Below are positions 7,302 through 13,428 of a stretch of 13,428 nucleotides of DNA, piece after piece. The position numbers and the translations under genes are program-made. The stretch comes from an uncultured Clostridium sp. (lineage in GTDB: Bacteria; Bacillota; Clostridia; TANB77; CAG-508), in assembly GCA_900553015.1 (NCBI GenBank), contig USBY01000032.1:1-13428 (forward strand), in the 5' to 3' direction. How positions within the stretch are numbered: position 1 is the first letter of the stretch; every line of letters begins with the position of its first letter. Below the pieces are notes generated by a model, which had not been told where the DNA came from, did not search any database, and worked only from the letters and a program-made list of their open reading frames with translations.

Positions 7302-9254
7302 TTATTCTTTTGTCTTTCTTGGTCTTCCCACTCTTCTAACAGTTTTTGTTTCTTCTGTACTTGTTGAAGTTGTTTTTGAATTTCCCCAATGGTCTTCTAC
7401 GAACTTATCAAATTCTGCTAAATCTTTGTCATCCATATTTAGTCTCATTTCTTGTATGTTATGGTCTGTAATTTTATTTGTTATAACATATTCGCCATCA
7501 TGATATTCCATAATGTTTCTATATGTATATAATTGTTTATTTGTTATTTTTGTAAAATAATGTGTTGCATTATCAAAGAATTTTTCAAATTTTCCTTCTA
7601 ATGTTTTTTCATTTCTAAAATCAAATGTATATTCATTCTTTTCTTCTACTGGTATACATTCTGTAACTCTTTCTATGTATCTTCTACCTCTAAAGTCTTT
7701 TACTAAGTGAATATCAAAGTTTAAAACTTGTACAACTTGTTCTTCTGCTGTTTTTTCGTTTGTGAACACACCAGTTCTAAGCATTGAGTTTCTTAATGCT
7801 GTAACTAAGTCTGGGAATGTTTTAGCATGGTGTGTAAACAATGTAAATTTAGAAGCAACCTGAGCTGCTTGAATCATCCAAGATGCAACCGGGTCAGTTG
7901 CAACCTCACCGATGATATTAACAGAACCATCAGTCTTTTTCTGAACGTCCAATCCCTCTTGTCCAGAAATTGTTTCTGTTTCTCTAAATGTTAAAATATT
8001 TCTTGTAGGATAAATTTTTCTTAAGTGAAGCTCGAATGCAGTTTCTTGAACCCTTATGTTCATTGTTTCATAAATATTTTCTATCATACCCATAAGCATT
8101 GTTGTTTTACCACAACCTTGCTCACCAGTAAGTGAAACTATACGAGCACCTTTTACTAAATATTTTAATAATGCAATTGCATCTTCTTTTCCTGGTTGTG
8201 TAATTAATTGTTCTAGAGTTGCACGTTTTACGTCGAATTTTCTTACGAAGAATGCCCATGTTTCAGAGAAACTTGGTCTAACAACAACAACACGAGAACC
8301 ATCTTTCATTTCATTAATCTTATAACCATTTGTATCTGATAATTGTCCTGGGTTATTATATTTATAAATGTTTTGACAAACTCTTTTTAGTTCTGCTTCT
8401 GAACCAAAAGATAAGAATGCTAGACGTATAGATTTACCTTGGAAGAATATCCAAATACTATCACAGGCACGTGGTACTTTGTGTTCCATAACTTCATTTA
8501 AATAATCTCCATCTGTTTGTGCAACTTGGCTTAAGAAACTCTCTGGAAGTCCAGATACACCACCAGATACACCATCTATGTTCATATCTCTTACTTCATC
8601 TATAGAACTATATCCTTTATAATGTTGATATATTCTTTGTACAACTATATTTAATTTATCTGAGAAAGTAAGTACAAATCCTTCTCTTTCAAAAATATCA
8701 TTTATTTCTTCCTCTGTTATTACATAACAAGGCTTAGCATCTCCAGCCACATACTTTAATGTATCTAATTCGTATTTCTTTATTATTTCTGTTAAAGCTT
8801 CATATCCAAACTCTTTTTTATACATATATATAATAATATCAAATTTGTCTTGTGGCGTAAGTAATGAAGGAATATCAAAAGGAATTGACTTTGATATATT
8901 TGTTTCATCTACTCCATACTCTTTAGAAAGTATATCGTAAATTAATTCTTTTACGTATTTTTTATCATTAACATCTCCATATGTACAGCCTTTCAAAGCC
9001 TTTTTTAATTCATACTTCTTGTTTTTTCTTCTTTTTAATTCTTCTTCTGTTAGCCCTAAATCATATAAATTTATTTTTGTGATTTCATCAAGTCTTTTCT
9101 TGATAAACTCAGTCATCTTTTGTAAAGTATATGTTTGATCATCAACATCTACTATTTTTTCTACTTCTGCATTCTTTTTCTTTTGTATATTTCTATATAC
9201 TAAATATACAAATACTAAGGCAACAGCTAGTATTAATACAATATTAAGAATCAT
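7302..9254 (-). CDS. tadA: TadA/CpaF-like (VirB11 family) secretion ATPase with N-terminal membrane anchor
   Basis: A 650-residue protein with a CpaF-like core. Walker A is G-E-Q-G-C-G-K-T-T (377-385), the Walker B region is N-I-I-G-E-V (446-451, Glu450 catalytic), and a His box T-H-H-A follows at 474-477, in the family's order. Before the P-loop, residues about 255-345 match the CpaF N-terminal fold (D-G-S-R-V-V-V-V-R-P, then F-V-R-K-F). It would hydrolyse ATP to drive pilus-subunit assembly through the adjacent TadBC protein. Three things are odd. Residues 2-20 form a strong membrane span followed by basic residues, while family members are normally soluble. The Arg usually found after G-E-V is Ala here. 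The C-terminus is extended by about 100 residues and ends in the basic G-R-P-R-K tail. A clear GGAAGGAG site supports this start, so the span is not a start-site error. Confidence 0.85.
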   Translation of the reverse strand: MILNIVLILAVALVFVYLVYRNIQKKKNAEVEKIVDVDDQTYTLQKMTEFIKKRLDEITKINLYDLGLTEEELKRRKNKKYELKKALKGCTYGDVNDKKYVKELIYDILSKEYGVDETNISKSIPFDIPSLLTPQDKFDIIIYMYKKEFGYEALTEIIKKYELDTLKYVAGDAKPCYVITEEEINDIFEREGFVLTFSDKLNIVVQRIYQHYKGYSSIDEVRDMNIDGVSGGVSGLPESFLSQVAQTDGDYLNEVMEHKVPRACDSIWIFFQGKSIRLAFLSFGSEAELKRVCQNIYKYNNPGQLSDTNGYKINEMKDGSRVVVVRPSFSETWAFFVRKFDVKRATLEQLITQPGKEDAIALLKYLVKGARIVSLTGEQGCGKTTMLMGMIENIYETMNIRVQETAFELHLRKIYPTRNILTFRETETISGQEGLDVQKKTDGSVNIIGEVATDPVASWMIQAAQVASKFTLFTHHAKTFPDLVTALRNSMLRTGVFTNEKTAEEQVVQVLNFDIHLVKDFRGRRYIERVTECIPVEEKNEYTFDFRNEKTLEGKFEKFFDNATHYFTKITNKQLYTYRNIMEYHDGEYVITNKITDHNIQEMRLNMDDKDLAEFDKFVEDHWGNSKTTSTSTEETKTVRRVGRPRKTKE

Positions 9255-9275
9255 TTTTGAAACTCCTTCCTTAAC

Positions 9276-10109
9276 TTATTTCATCATTTGCATTTCATCT
9301 ATTTTATATAAAATTCCTTGTATTAACTCTTTTACATCATTTAAAAATTTTGCATTTCTATCTTTTTCTGATATTGTTTGCATTTTTAAGAAATAATCTA
9401 CAACTAATCCCTCGTCACACGCATCAGAAAATAACGTGTTATATACTATTGGAAATAGTGAATCTTTAGTTCTTATAGATCTTAGGATATTTTTTTGTGT
9501 ATACTTAGAAAATTTATCATATCTTCCAATATAACCAACAACATTATACATTTTTGAAGTATATCCTTCTTTTCTAGATGTTGCATAGCCTTCTATAGAA
9601 TGACGTTTTTGAGTCATTCCATAAACCACTACATCTGACGCAGTTAAAATATCTTGTGACAATTGATTTATTCCTTTTTTTAAATCAACAATTACGATGT
9701 CATATACCATACTTGCTTTTTTTATTAAAGACACATAAAATGCATCTATTGTAGGTGTTTCTACGCCATCATATCCAGATAACACCTCTAATCTATCTTT
9801 AAAAATTATTCCTGTATAATCTTTTATTAATTCTGGAGACAATTTATTGCTTCCCTCTATTTTCATTAAACCTGTAACTCCAGATTCAATTCCTACTGAT
9901 TTTTTAGTTAGATTTAATAAAGATAACAAATTAGTTTTTTGTGCTTGTGGCTTTAAATAAGCAGCATCTATTTCTTTATTATTTTCGTATGTAGAAATTA
10001 ACAACACCTTTTTGTTGTGTTGTATTGCCATTTGAGTAGCCACAGCAATTGCTGTTGATGTTTGTCCTGTTTCTTTACCATCTTCTGTCCAAAAAGATAC
10101 TATAGCCAT
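9276..10109 (-). CDS. TadZ/CpaE-like MinD/ParA-family protein with degenerate P-loop
   Basis: A 277-residue protein with the MinD/ParA fold signature: a first strand, a P-loop-like turn at 11-18, helix A-I-A-V-A, a second strand K-V-L-L-I-S, and a Walker B strand Y-D-I-V-I-V-D ending at Asp142. The P-loop reads G-K-E-T-G-Q-T-S, where active family members have K-G-G-x-G-K-T-T: both the signature Lys and the Walker Lys (Gln16 here) are lost, so ATP hydrolysis is doubtful. TadZ/CpaE proteins are known for atypical Walker boxes and for placing the Tad machine in the cell, which fits its position just before the ATPase gene (21-base gap). AAAGGAG precedes the ATG. It may work with the second MinD-like protein encoded upstream. 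Confidence 0.75.
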   Translation of the reverse strand: MAIVSFWTEDGKETGQTSTAIAVATQMAIQHNKKVLLISTYENNKEIDAAYLKPQAQKTNLLSLLNLTKKSVGIESGVTGLMKIEGSNKLSPELIKDYTGIIFKDRLEVLSGYDGVETPTIDAFYVSLIKKASMVYDIVIVDLKKGINQLSQDILTASDVVVYGMTQKRHSIEGYATSRKEGYTSKMYNVVGYIGRYDKFSKYTQKNILRSIRTKDSLFPIVYNTLFSDACDEGLVVDYFLKMQTISEKDRNAKFLNDVKELIQGILYKIDEMQMMK

Positions 10110-10127
10110 TTTACTCTCCTTTTAAGC

Positions 10128-10811
10128 TTAAATTTCTTTCATTATTTTTCTTACTGCTGGTCCTTGAAGTTTTGGATCTATTTTAGCAACTACAAATTCC
10201 ATCCCTGTCTTGTACATGCTTGTTAAATTTTCAAATCTAACTTTTGACACTTTTTGGTTATCTATAATTGCTGTTTTATCTCCCATTTCTAATGGAAAAT
10301 ATATTCTATCATCTTCCCACATAACTTTTGACCCTAATGATAAGTAATTTAAATAATCATCATCCTCTTTTGTAACTTCTCTTGCAAATAATACTTTTAT
10401 CATTTTTATTGGAGTTGGAAACTCATTTAGAATTTCCAGCCCTCTCCTTACATCATATGTATCAAAAGATGTTACAAAGAAATTTTGCACTGCTTTATCT
10501 ATTTCAAAATTCATTGCACTCTCAGCATTATCTATATCTAATAATATATAATCATATTCTAATGTATCTACAGTTCTATTTGTATATTCTGCTATTCCTT
10601 CTATATTTTTAAATCCAACTGCAATATCTATTTCTTCAAACTCTGTTATATAAGATAAAGTAGGATTTAACGCAGGTACAACATATTTGGCTTTTTGAGT
10701 AATCGTCGTATCTGCTATTAATACTCTCTTTCCTAATACAGTTAGAATTTTTGCAATATAAATTAACAAATCAGTTTTATCAAAAGCTCCTACAAATCCT
10801 ACTTTTTTCAT
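10128..10811 (-). CDS. second MinD/ParA-like protein of the cluster, altered P-loop
   Basis: A 227-residue protein that opens with strand K-K-V-G-F-V, a P-loop-like turn G-A-F-D-K-T-D (8-14), a helix, strand K-R-V-L-I-A-D, and a Walker B strand Y-D-Y-I-L-L-D-I-D (Asp92, Asp94). It keeps the Walker Lys12 and Thr13 but lacks the signature Lys and the second Gly of the deviant Walker A motif, so nucleotide binding is uncertain. It is shorter than typical TadZ. AGGAGG lies before the ATG. It sits between the SAF-domain gene and the TadZ-like gene, with gaps of 18 bases on each side, clearly in one operon. A role in localising or gating the pilus machine is inferred. Confidence 0.7.
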   Translation of the reverse strand: MKKVGFVGAFDKTDLLIYIAKILTVLGKRVLIADTTITQKAKYVVPALNPTLSYITEFEEIDIAVGFKNIEGIAEYTNRTVDTLEYDYILLDIDNAESAMNFEIDKAVQNFFVTSFDTYDVRRGLEILNEFPTPIKMIKVLFAREVTKEDDDYLNYLSLGSKVMWEDDRIYFPLEMGDKTAIIDNQKVSKVRFENLTSMYKTGMEFVVAKIDPKLQGPAVRKIMKEI

Positions 10812-10829
10812 ATTTCCTCCTAATTTAAA

Positions 10830-11855
10830 TTAATTACTTGTTCCTGTACTTGTTGTATTAGTAGTTGTACTTGTAGCAGCTGCGTCTGCTGCTGCAGCTG
10901 CATCTTCAAGTGATTGTAAATATTGTTGTCTTAATTCTTTTTGTTGTGTAATGTGTTGTTCAACAGAAGATTCTAGGTTAGATTTTCTTTCATCTGAATC
11001 AACACTATTTATTTGATTATTAATATAATTTTCTCTTAAATTACGATTATATCTGCTTGCTATAGCTGCTTTTGCTTCGTCTACTATATTTGGATTTGAA
11101 TCCATTAGATTTAGTGCTTCTGAACTTACTGGATATGTTGGTGTTGCAGCCACTTGCATTCCCGGATCTGTATATCTTGATACATACATTTCAACTGCTT
11201 TTAATTGATAAAGTTCTATAATTGCACTTGACATCGCAATTGATTCATCTTCTGATAAGTTTATATTTATCACACCTTCTGCTGGTGCTCCTGCAATTTC
11301 TGGAATTGATACTTGTTTCTTAGAAACAACTATGTAATCTTGTCCATTACCAAAACGTATACGAACATCTACGAAATCACCATCAACTAAATCTGTTGGT
11401 AATGATAACATGTTATATTCTTGTTTTCTTAAATCATTTGTAACTTGTTCTGAACTTGTTGTTAACATGTCTTTTGTTAAAATAGTTCCTGCTTTTAAAT
11501 CTATTTTTGCTACTAAATCTGATCTAGGTTGTGATTGTCCTTCGTCAGAATAAAAATCAGATGCAGTTGCTACATTTTCCGGAACTACTGAAGCATCTGC
11601 AACATCTTGTGTTACATTAGGTTCTCTTGATGTATCTCCCTCTATTGCAGTAATTTGTATTCCTGAACCAGAAGAAACATCTGCAGATACAACATATACA
11701 GTTCTTTCTGCTGCTTTTATTGCATCTTGTTCTTTCTTTAAATTAATTAATTGCATAAATAGTAAAGCTATTACTATTGCTGCTATAATTAACATTACTA
11801 ACATTCCTAATAAAAATGATACTCTTTTTTGTCTTTGCATTGGATTTGAAGCCAT
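10830..11855 (-). CDS. CpaB/RcpC-like membrane-anchored SAF-domain protein
   Basis: A 341-residue protein with a basic N-terminus, a membrane span at about 13-36, and an exported region that fits a SAF-type domain: V-Y-V-V-S-A-D-V (53-60), then D-L-K-A-G-T-I-L-T-K-D-M-L (119-131) and a strand-rich part with G-D-F-V-D-V-R-I (159-166). This is the CpaB/RcpC pattern. In Gram-negative Tad systems that protein works with the secretin in the periplasm; no secretin is seen here, so it probably acts at the membrane or cell wall. The C-terminus is unusual: a charged Gln/Glu-rich helix (about 285-316), an Ala/Asp run, and a Ser/Thr/Asn tail. A good AGGAGG site precedes the ATG. It is the first gene of the machinery operon. 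Confidence 0.72.
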   Translation of the reverse strand: MASNPMQRQKRVSFLLGMLVMLIIAAIVIALLFMQLINLKKEQDAIKAAERTVYVVSADVSSGSGIQITAIEGDTSREPNVTQDVADASVVPENVATASDFYSDEGQSQPRSDLVAKIDLKAGTILTKDMLTTSSEQVTNDLRKQEYNMLSLPTDLVDGDFVDVRIRFGNGQDYIVVSKKQVSIPEIAGAPAEGVININLSEDESIAMSSAIIELYQLKAVEMYVSRYTDPGMQVAATPTYPVSSEALNLMDSNPNIVDEAKAAIASRYNRNLRENYINNQINSVDSDERKSNLESSVEQHITQQKELRQQYLQSLEDAAAAADAAATSTTTNTTSTGTSN

Positions 11856-11984
11856 TTATTATTCCTCCTTAAATATTTAAAATTCAATATAATCTGATTT
11901 TATTTTACAACACTCTACCTTTTAAAACAATATATACAATCATTTCGTAATCTAAATATAATATTTTTGTAATATTTTAGTAAC

Positions 11985-11993
11985 ATTATAGCA
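11985..11993 (-). promoter_or_regulatory. extended -10 promoter candidate for the Tad-like operon
   Basis: On the minus strand TGC-TATAAT (TATAAT at 11985-11990) overlaps the stop codon of the HAD gene. No matching -35 is seen, but an extended -10 can act without one. It would give a leader of roughly 120 bases before the first operon gene. No terminator separates the HAD gene from the operon, so read-through from the HAD promoter is also possible. Confidence 0.45.
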
Positions 11994-12858
11994 CAATATT
12001 TTCCAGCGCTTCTGCCACACCATTTTCATCATTTGTTTTTGTTATAAAATCAGCTACTTTTTTTACTTGTTCATTACTATGTCCCATAGCAATTCCACGC
12101 CCTGCATTTTTTATCATAAGTATGTCATTATTATTATCACCAAAAGACATAACTTCTTCTTGTTTTATATTTTCCAATTTCATAATTTCTTCTATTGCAT
12201 ACCATTTATCTACATTCTTACTACTAACTTCTGTGTAATAATAGCCTACTGAAATTTCTTTTGTTCCAGATTTTATTTTTTTCTGTGACATATGAGAAAC
12301 TTCTAAAACATCTATGTTTGATATATTCTTTAGTTTTCTCAATATACTAGAAAATACAATCTTGCTTTCATCACATATTGTCATTTTTAAAAATTTATTT
12401 GTATTTAATTTCTTTACATAGTCATAAACATCTTCTACTATATTTATTTCTGTCTTTTTATCACTGCTCTTTTTGGTATTTTCGTAATTATAAAATGCAA
12501 CATTATAATTTAAAGATTTAGCTATAACAGAACTTTCTGTATAAATATTATAATAAATACTGTTTTTTTCGCATAATTCTATTATTTCTAAAACTTTTTC
12601 CTTACTTAAATAATTTTCATATAAAATTTCATCTTTTTGCATATCATATAATACAGAACCATTACCAGAAATATAATACTTATTTGCACCTATTTCTTTC
12701 GCTATTGTAAGAACAGACTCTGAAATTCTTCCAGATGCTAAAACAACCAAAATTCCTTTTTGTGTTACTTGTTTTATTACATTTTTAGTATATTCTGTAA
12801 CTTCTCCATACCTATTTAATAAAGTTCCATCTAAGTCAATTGTTATTAATTTATACAT
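11986..12858 (-). CDS. Cof-type HAD-superfamily phosphatase (HAD-IIB)
   Basis: A 290-residue protein of normal length for the family. All four HAD motifs are present: motif I D-L-D-G-T-L (nucleophile Asp8, acid Asp10), motif II L-A-S-G-R (Ser42), the motif III Lys in V-D-K-W (Lys218), and motif IV S-F-G-D-N-N-N-D (Asp241, Asp245). The type IIB cap lies between motifs II and III (about 80-205) and decides substrate choice; such enzymes act on sugar phosphates or nucleotide-type phosphates such as pyridoxal phosphate or FMN, and the substrate cannot be read from the sequence. AAAGGA precedes the ATG. It has its own promoter at 12890-12918 and probably no functional link with the pilus-like genes downstream. 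Confidence 0.9.
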   Translation of the reverse strand: MYKLITIDLDGTLLNRYGEVTEYTKNVIKQVTQKGILVVLASGRISESVLTIAKEIGANKYYISGNGSVLYDMQKDEILYENYLSKEKVLEIIELCEKNSIYYNIYTESSVIAKSLNYNVAFYNYENTKKSSDKKTEINIVEDVYDYVKKLNTNKFLKMTICDESKIVFSSILRKLKNISNIDVLEVSHMSQKKIKSGTKEISVGYYYTEVSSKNVDKWYAIEEIMKLENIKQEEVMSFGDNNNDILMIKNAGRGIAMGHSNEQVKKVADFITKTNDENGVAEALENIVL

Positions 12859-12889
12859 AATTTTATTCCTTTCTACTTTTCACTACAAT

Positions 12890-12918
12890 ACTATATATTA
12901 TTATCAATTTTTTTACAA
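12890..12918 (-). promoter_or_regulatory. sigma-A-type promoter for the HAD phosphatase
   Basis: On the minus strand, TTGTAA (12913-12918) and TATAGT (12890-12895) are separated by exactly 17 bases, about 32 bases before the HAD start codon. Four of six bases match at -35 and five of six at -10. Confidence 0.6.
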
Positions 12919-12950
12919 TATATATCTTTTTAATTTACAAATTTTTTCCA

Positions 12951-12979
12951 GAATATTTTTTTATGTTTTACACATCATA
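12951..12979 (+). promoter_or_regulatory. sigma-G-like (forespore) promoter for the spore protein gene
   Basis: GAATA (12951-12955) and CATCATA (12973-12979) fit the Bacillus sigma-G consensus elements (GHATR and CATNHTA) with a 17-base spacer. The gene downstream is a SASP, the classic sigma-G target, which supports the call. The transcript would begin near 12986, at the left arm of a 9-bp inverted repeat. Confidence 0.65.
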
Positions 12980-12982
12980 TAT

Positions 12983-13008
12983 ATTGAAAAGGCAAAGTAC
13001 TTTTCAAT
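12983..13008 (+). repeat. 9-bp inverted repeat at the predicted 5' end of the spore protein mRNA
   Basis: ATTGAAAAG (12983-12991) and CTTTTCAAT (13000-13008) are exact reverse complements with an 8-base loop. It lies between the sigma-G-like promoter and the ribosome site (AGGAGG, 13025-13030), so it could form a 5' stem-loop that protects the mRNA. If transcription starts within the left arm, only part of the stem would form. Confidence 0.55.
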
Positions 13009-13041
13009 GATTTTTTACAATCCTAGGAGGTGAAATTTAAA

Positions 13042-13248
13042 ATGGCATATTCAAATTCAAATAAAAAATTAGTTCCTGAAGCAATGAACGCTTTAGATAA
13101 ATTCAAATATGAAGTAGCTTCTGAAGTTGGTGTTAACTTAAAAGAAGGATATAATGGTGATATCTCTTCAAGAGACGCTGGTAGAATAGGTGGAAACATG
13201 GTTAAGAAAATGGTTCAAAAATATGAAAACGAAATGTTAAATAGATAG
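13042..13248 (+). CDS. alpha/beta-type small acid-soluble spore protein
   Basis: A 68-residue protein of typical SASP length that coats and protects DNA in the dormant spore and is degraded at germination. Family landmarks are clear: L-V-P-E-A near residue 10, K-Y-E-V-A-S-E-V-G-V at 22-31 holding the germination protease site (cut expected after Glu24), and the second conserved block S-S-R-D-A-G-R-I-G-G-N-M-V-K-K-M-V at 42-58. The ATG at 13042 was chosen because AGGAGG ends 11 bases before it; an in-frame GTG at 13030 overlaps that site and would be a false start. It is a single-gene unit with its own promoter and a strong terminator. The only window gene on the plus strand, it diverges from the HAD gene. 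Confidence 0.93.
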   Translation: MAYSNSNKKLVPEAMNALDKFKYEVASEVGVNLKEGYNGDISSRDAGRIGGNMVKKMVQKYENEMLNR

Positions 13249-13267
13249 TTTCCATTTTAAACTTTTT

Positions 13268-13330
13268 AACGGATTCAAGAATTTTTAAACATAGCTTTAT
13301 GTTAGAAAATCTAGAATCCGTTATCTTTTT
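13268..13330 (+). terminator. Rho-independent terminator of the spore protein gene
   Basis: AACGGATTC (13268-13276) pairs perfectly with GAATCCGTT (13314-13322); the 37 bases between fold into a further, slightly bulged stem of about a dozen pairs. ATCTTTTT follows. The stem is much longer than usual. Confidence 0.8.
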
Positions 13331-13428
13331 GGCCAACCAAAAATCATAACCACCCGTGAACGGGTGGTTTGCTCATCCCCTAGAAGGGGAATTACTTGCT
13401 CACCACCTAAAAGGCGGTATTGAATATT
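13331..13428 (-). mobile_element. hairpin cluster, candidate end of an IS200/IS605-family element, cut by the window
   Basis: Three hairpins follow each other: AACCACCCG/CGGGTGGTT (13348-13369, 4-base loop), TCCCCT/AGGGGA (13376-13390, 3-base loop), and ACCACC/GGCGGT (13402-13418). The heptamer TTGCTCA occurs twice, at 13369-13375 and 13396-13402, before the second and third hairpins. The third stem has an A-C mismatch on the plus strand but a G-T (G-U) pair on the minus strand, so the minus strand is the likelier folding strand. GC content is far above the surroundings. Subterminal hairpins are typical of IS200/IS605 ends, and on the minus strand such a right end would follow a tnpB beyond the window. 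No transposase is visible, so the call is tentative. Confidence 0.4.

Noticed and set aside
9276..10811. Chromosome or plasmid partition genes (ParA/MinD)
   Set aside because: No ParB or MinC/MinE partner nearby, P-loops are degenerate, and both genes are embedded in the pilus-like operon.
11856..11984. Riboswitch in the leader of the Tad-like operon
   Set aside because: The stretch is almost wholly A and T, and I can see no conserved riboswitch core or stable hairpin.
13030..13041. GTG start for the spore protein
   Set aside because: It overlaps the AGGAGG ribosome site itself; the ATG at 13042 gives the usual SASP N-terminus.
13331..13428. CRISPR array
   Set aside because: The repeated unit is only seven bases with two copies, and the hairpins differ from each other; no repeat-spacer pattern.

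Overview
The window is AT-rich (coding strands rich in A, strong AGGAGG-type ribosome sites, TGG read as Trp, ordinary stop codons) and carries a small acid-soluble spore protein gene with a sigma-G-like promoter. This points to a monoderm, spore-forming member of the Clostridia. No rRNA or marker gene allows a finer placement.

Layout, left to right: (1) 1-164 is almost empty, with a possible 5' fragment of a minus-strand gene running off the left edge. (2) 196-11855 is a minus-strand gene train that looks like a divergent Tad (tight adherence, type IV pilus-like) machine. In transcription order it has a CpaB/RcpC-like SAF-domain anchor protein, two MinD/ParA-like proteins with damaged P-loops (TadZ/CpaE-like), a TadA/CpaF-type secretion ATPase with an N-terminal membrane anchor, a fused TadB-TadC-like platform protein, then six small single-span pilin-like proteins and one large membrane-anchored surface protein. 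Four of the small proteins begin with the near-identical leaderless sequence M-E-N-A-x-[KE]-A-L. Five, including one with a different N-terminus, appear to share parts of a downstream module. (3) 11986-12858 is a Cof-type HAD phosphatase, same strand. (4) 13042-13248 is an alpha/beta-type SASP on the plus strand with its own promoter and terminator. (5) 13331-13428 is a cluster of hairpins resembling an IS200/IS605-family end, cut by the window.

How it fits together: the ATPase would power the TadBC platform, the MinD-like pair would position or gate it, the SAF protein would act outside the membrane, and the pilin-like proteins would be the assembled or displayed subunits, with the large 534-residue protein as a possible tip or adhesin. 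No prepilin peptidase and no secretin are present. The secretin is not expected in a monoderm; the missing peptidase fits pilin-like proteins that lack a recognisable leader. Transcription seems layered: a main promoter before the SAF gene, an internal promoter in the pilin block at about 4028-4057, a terminator after the 177-residue protein, and a perfect 20-bp inverted repeat before the last gene.

The core Tad assignments rest on motifs and gene order read by eye. The functions of the pilin-like proteins are inferred from context.
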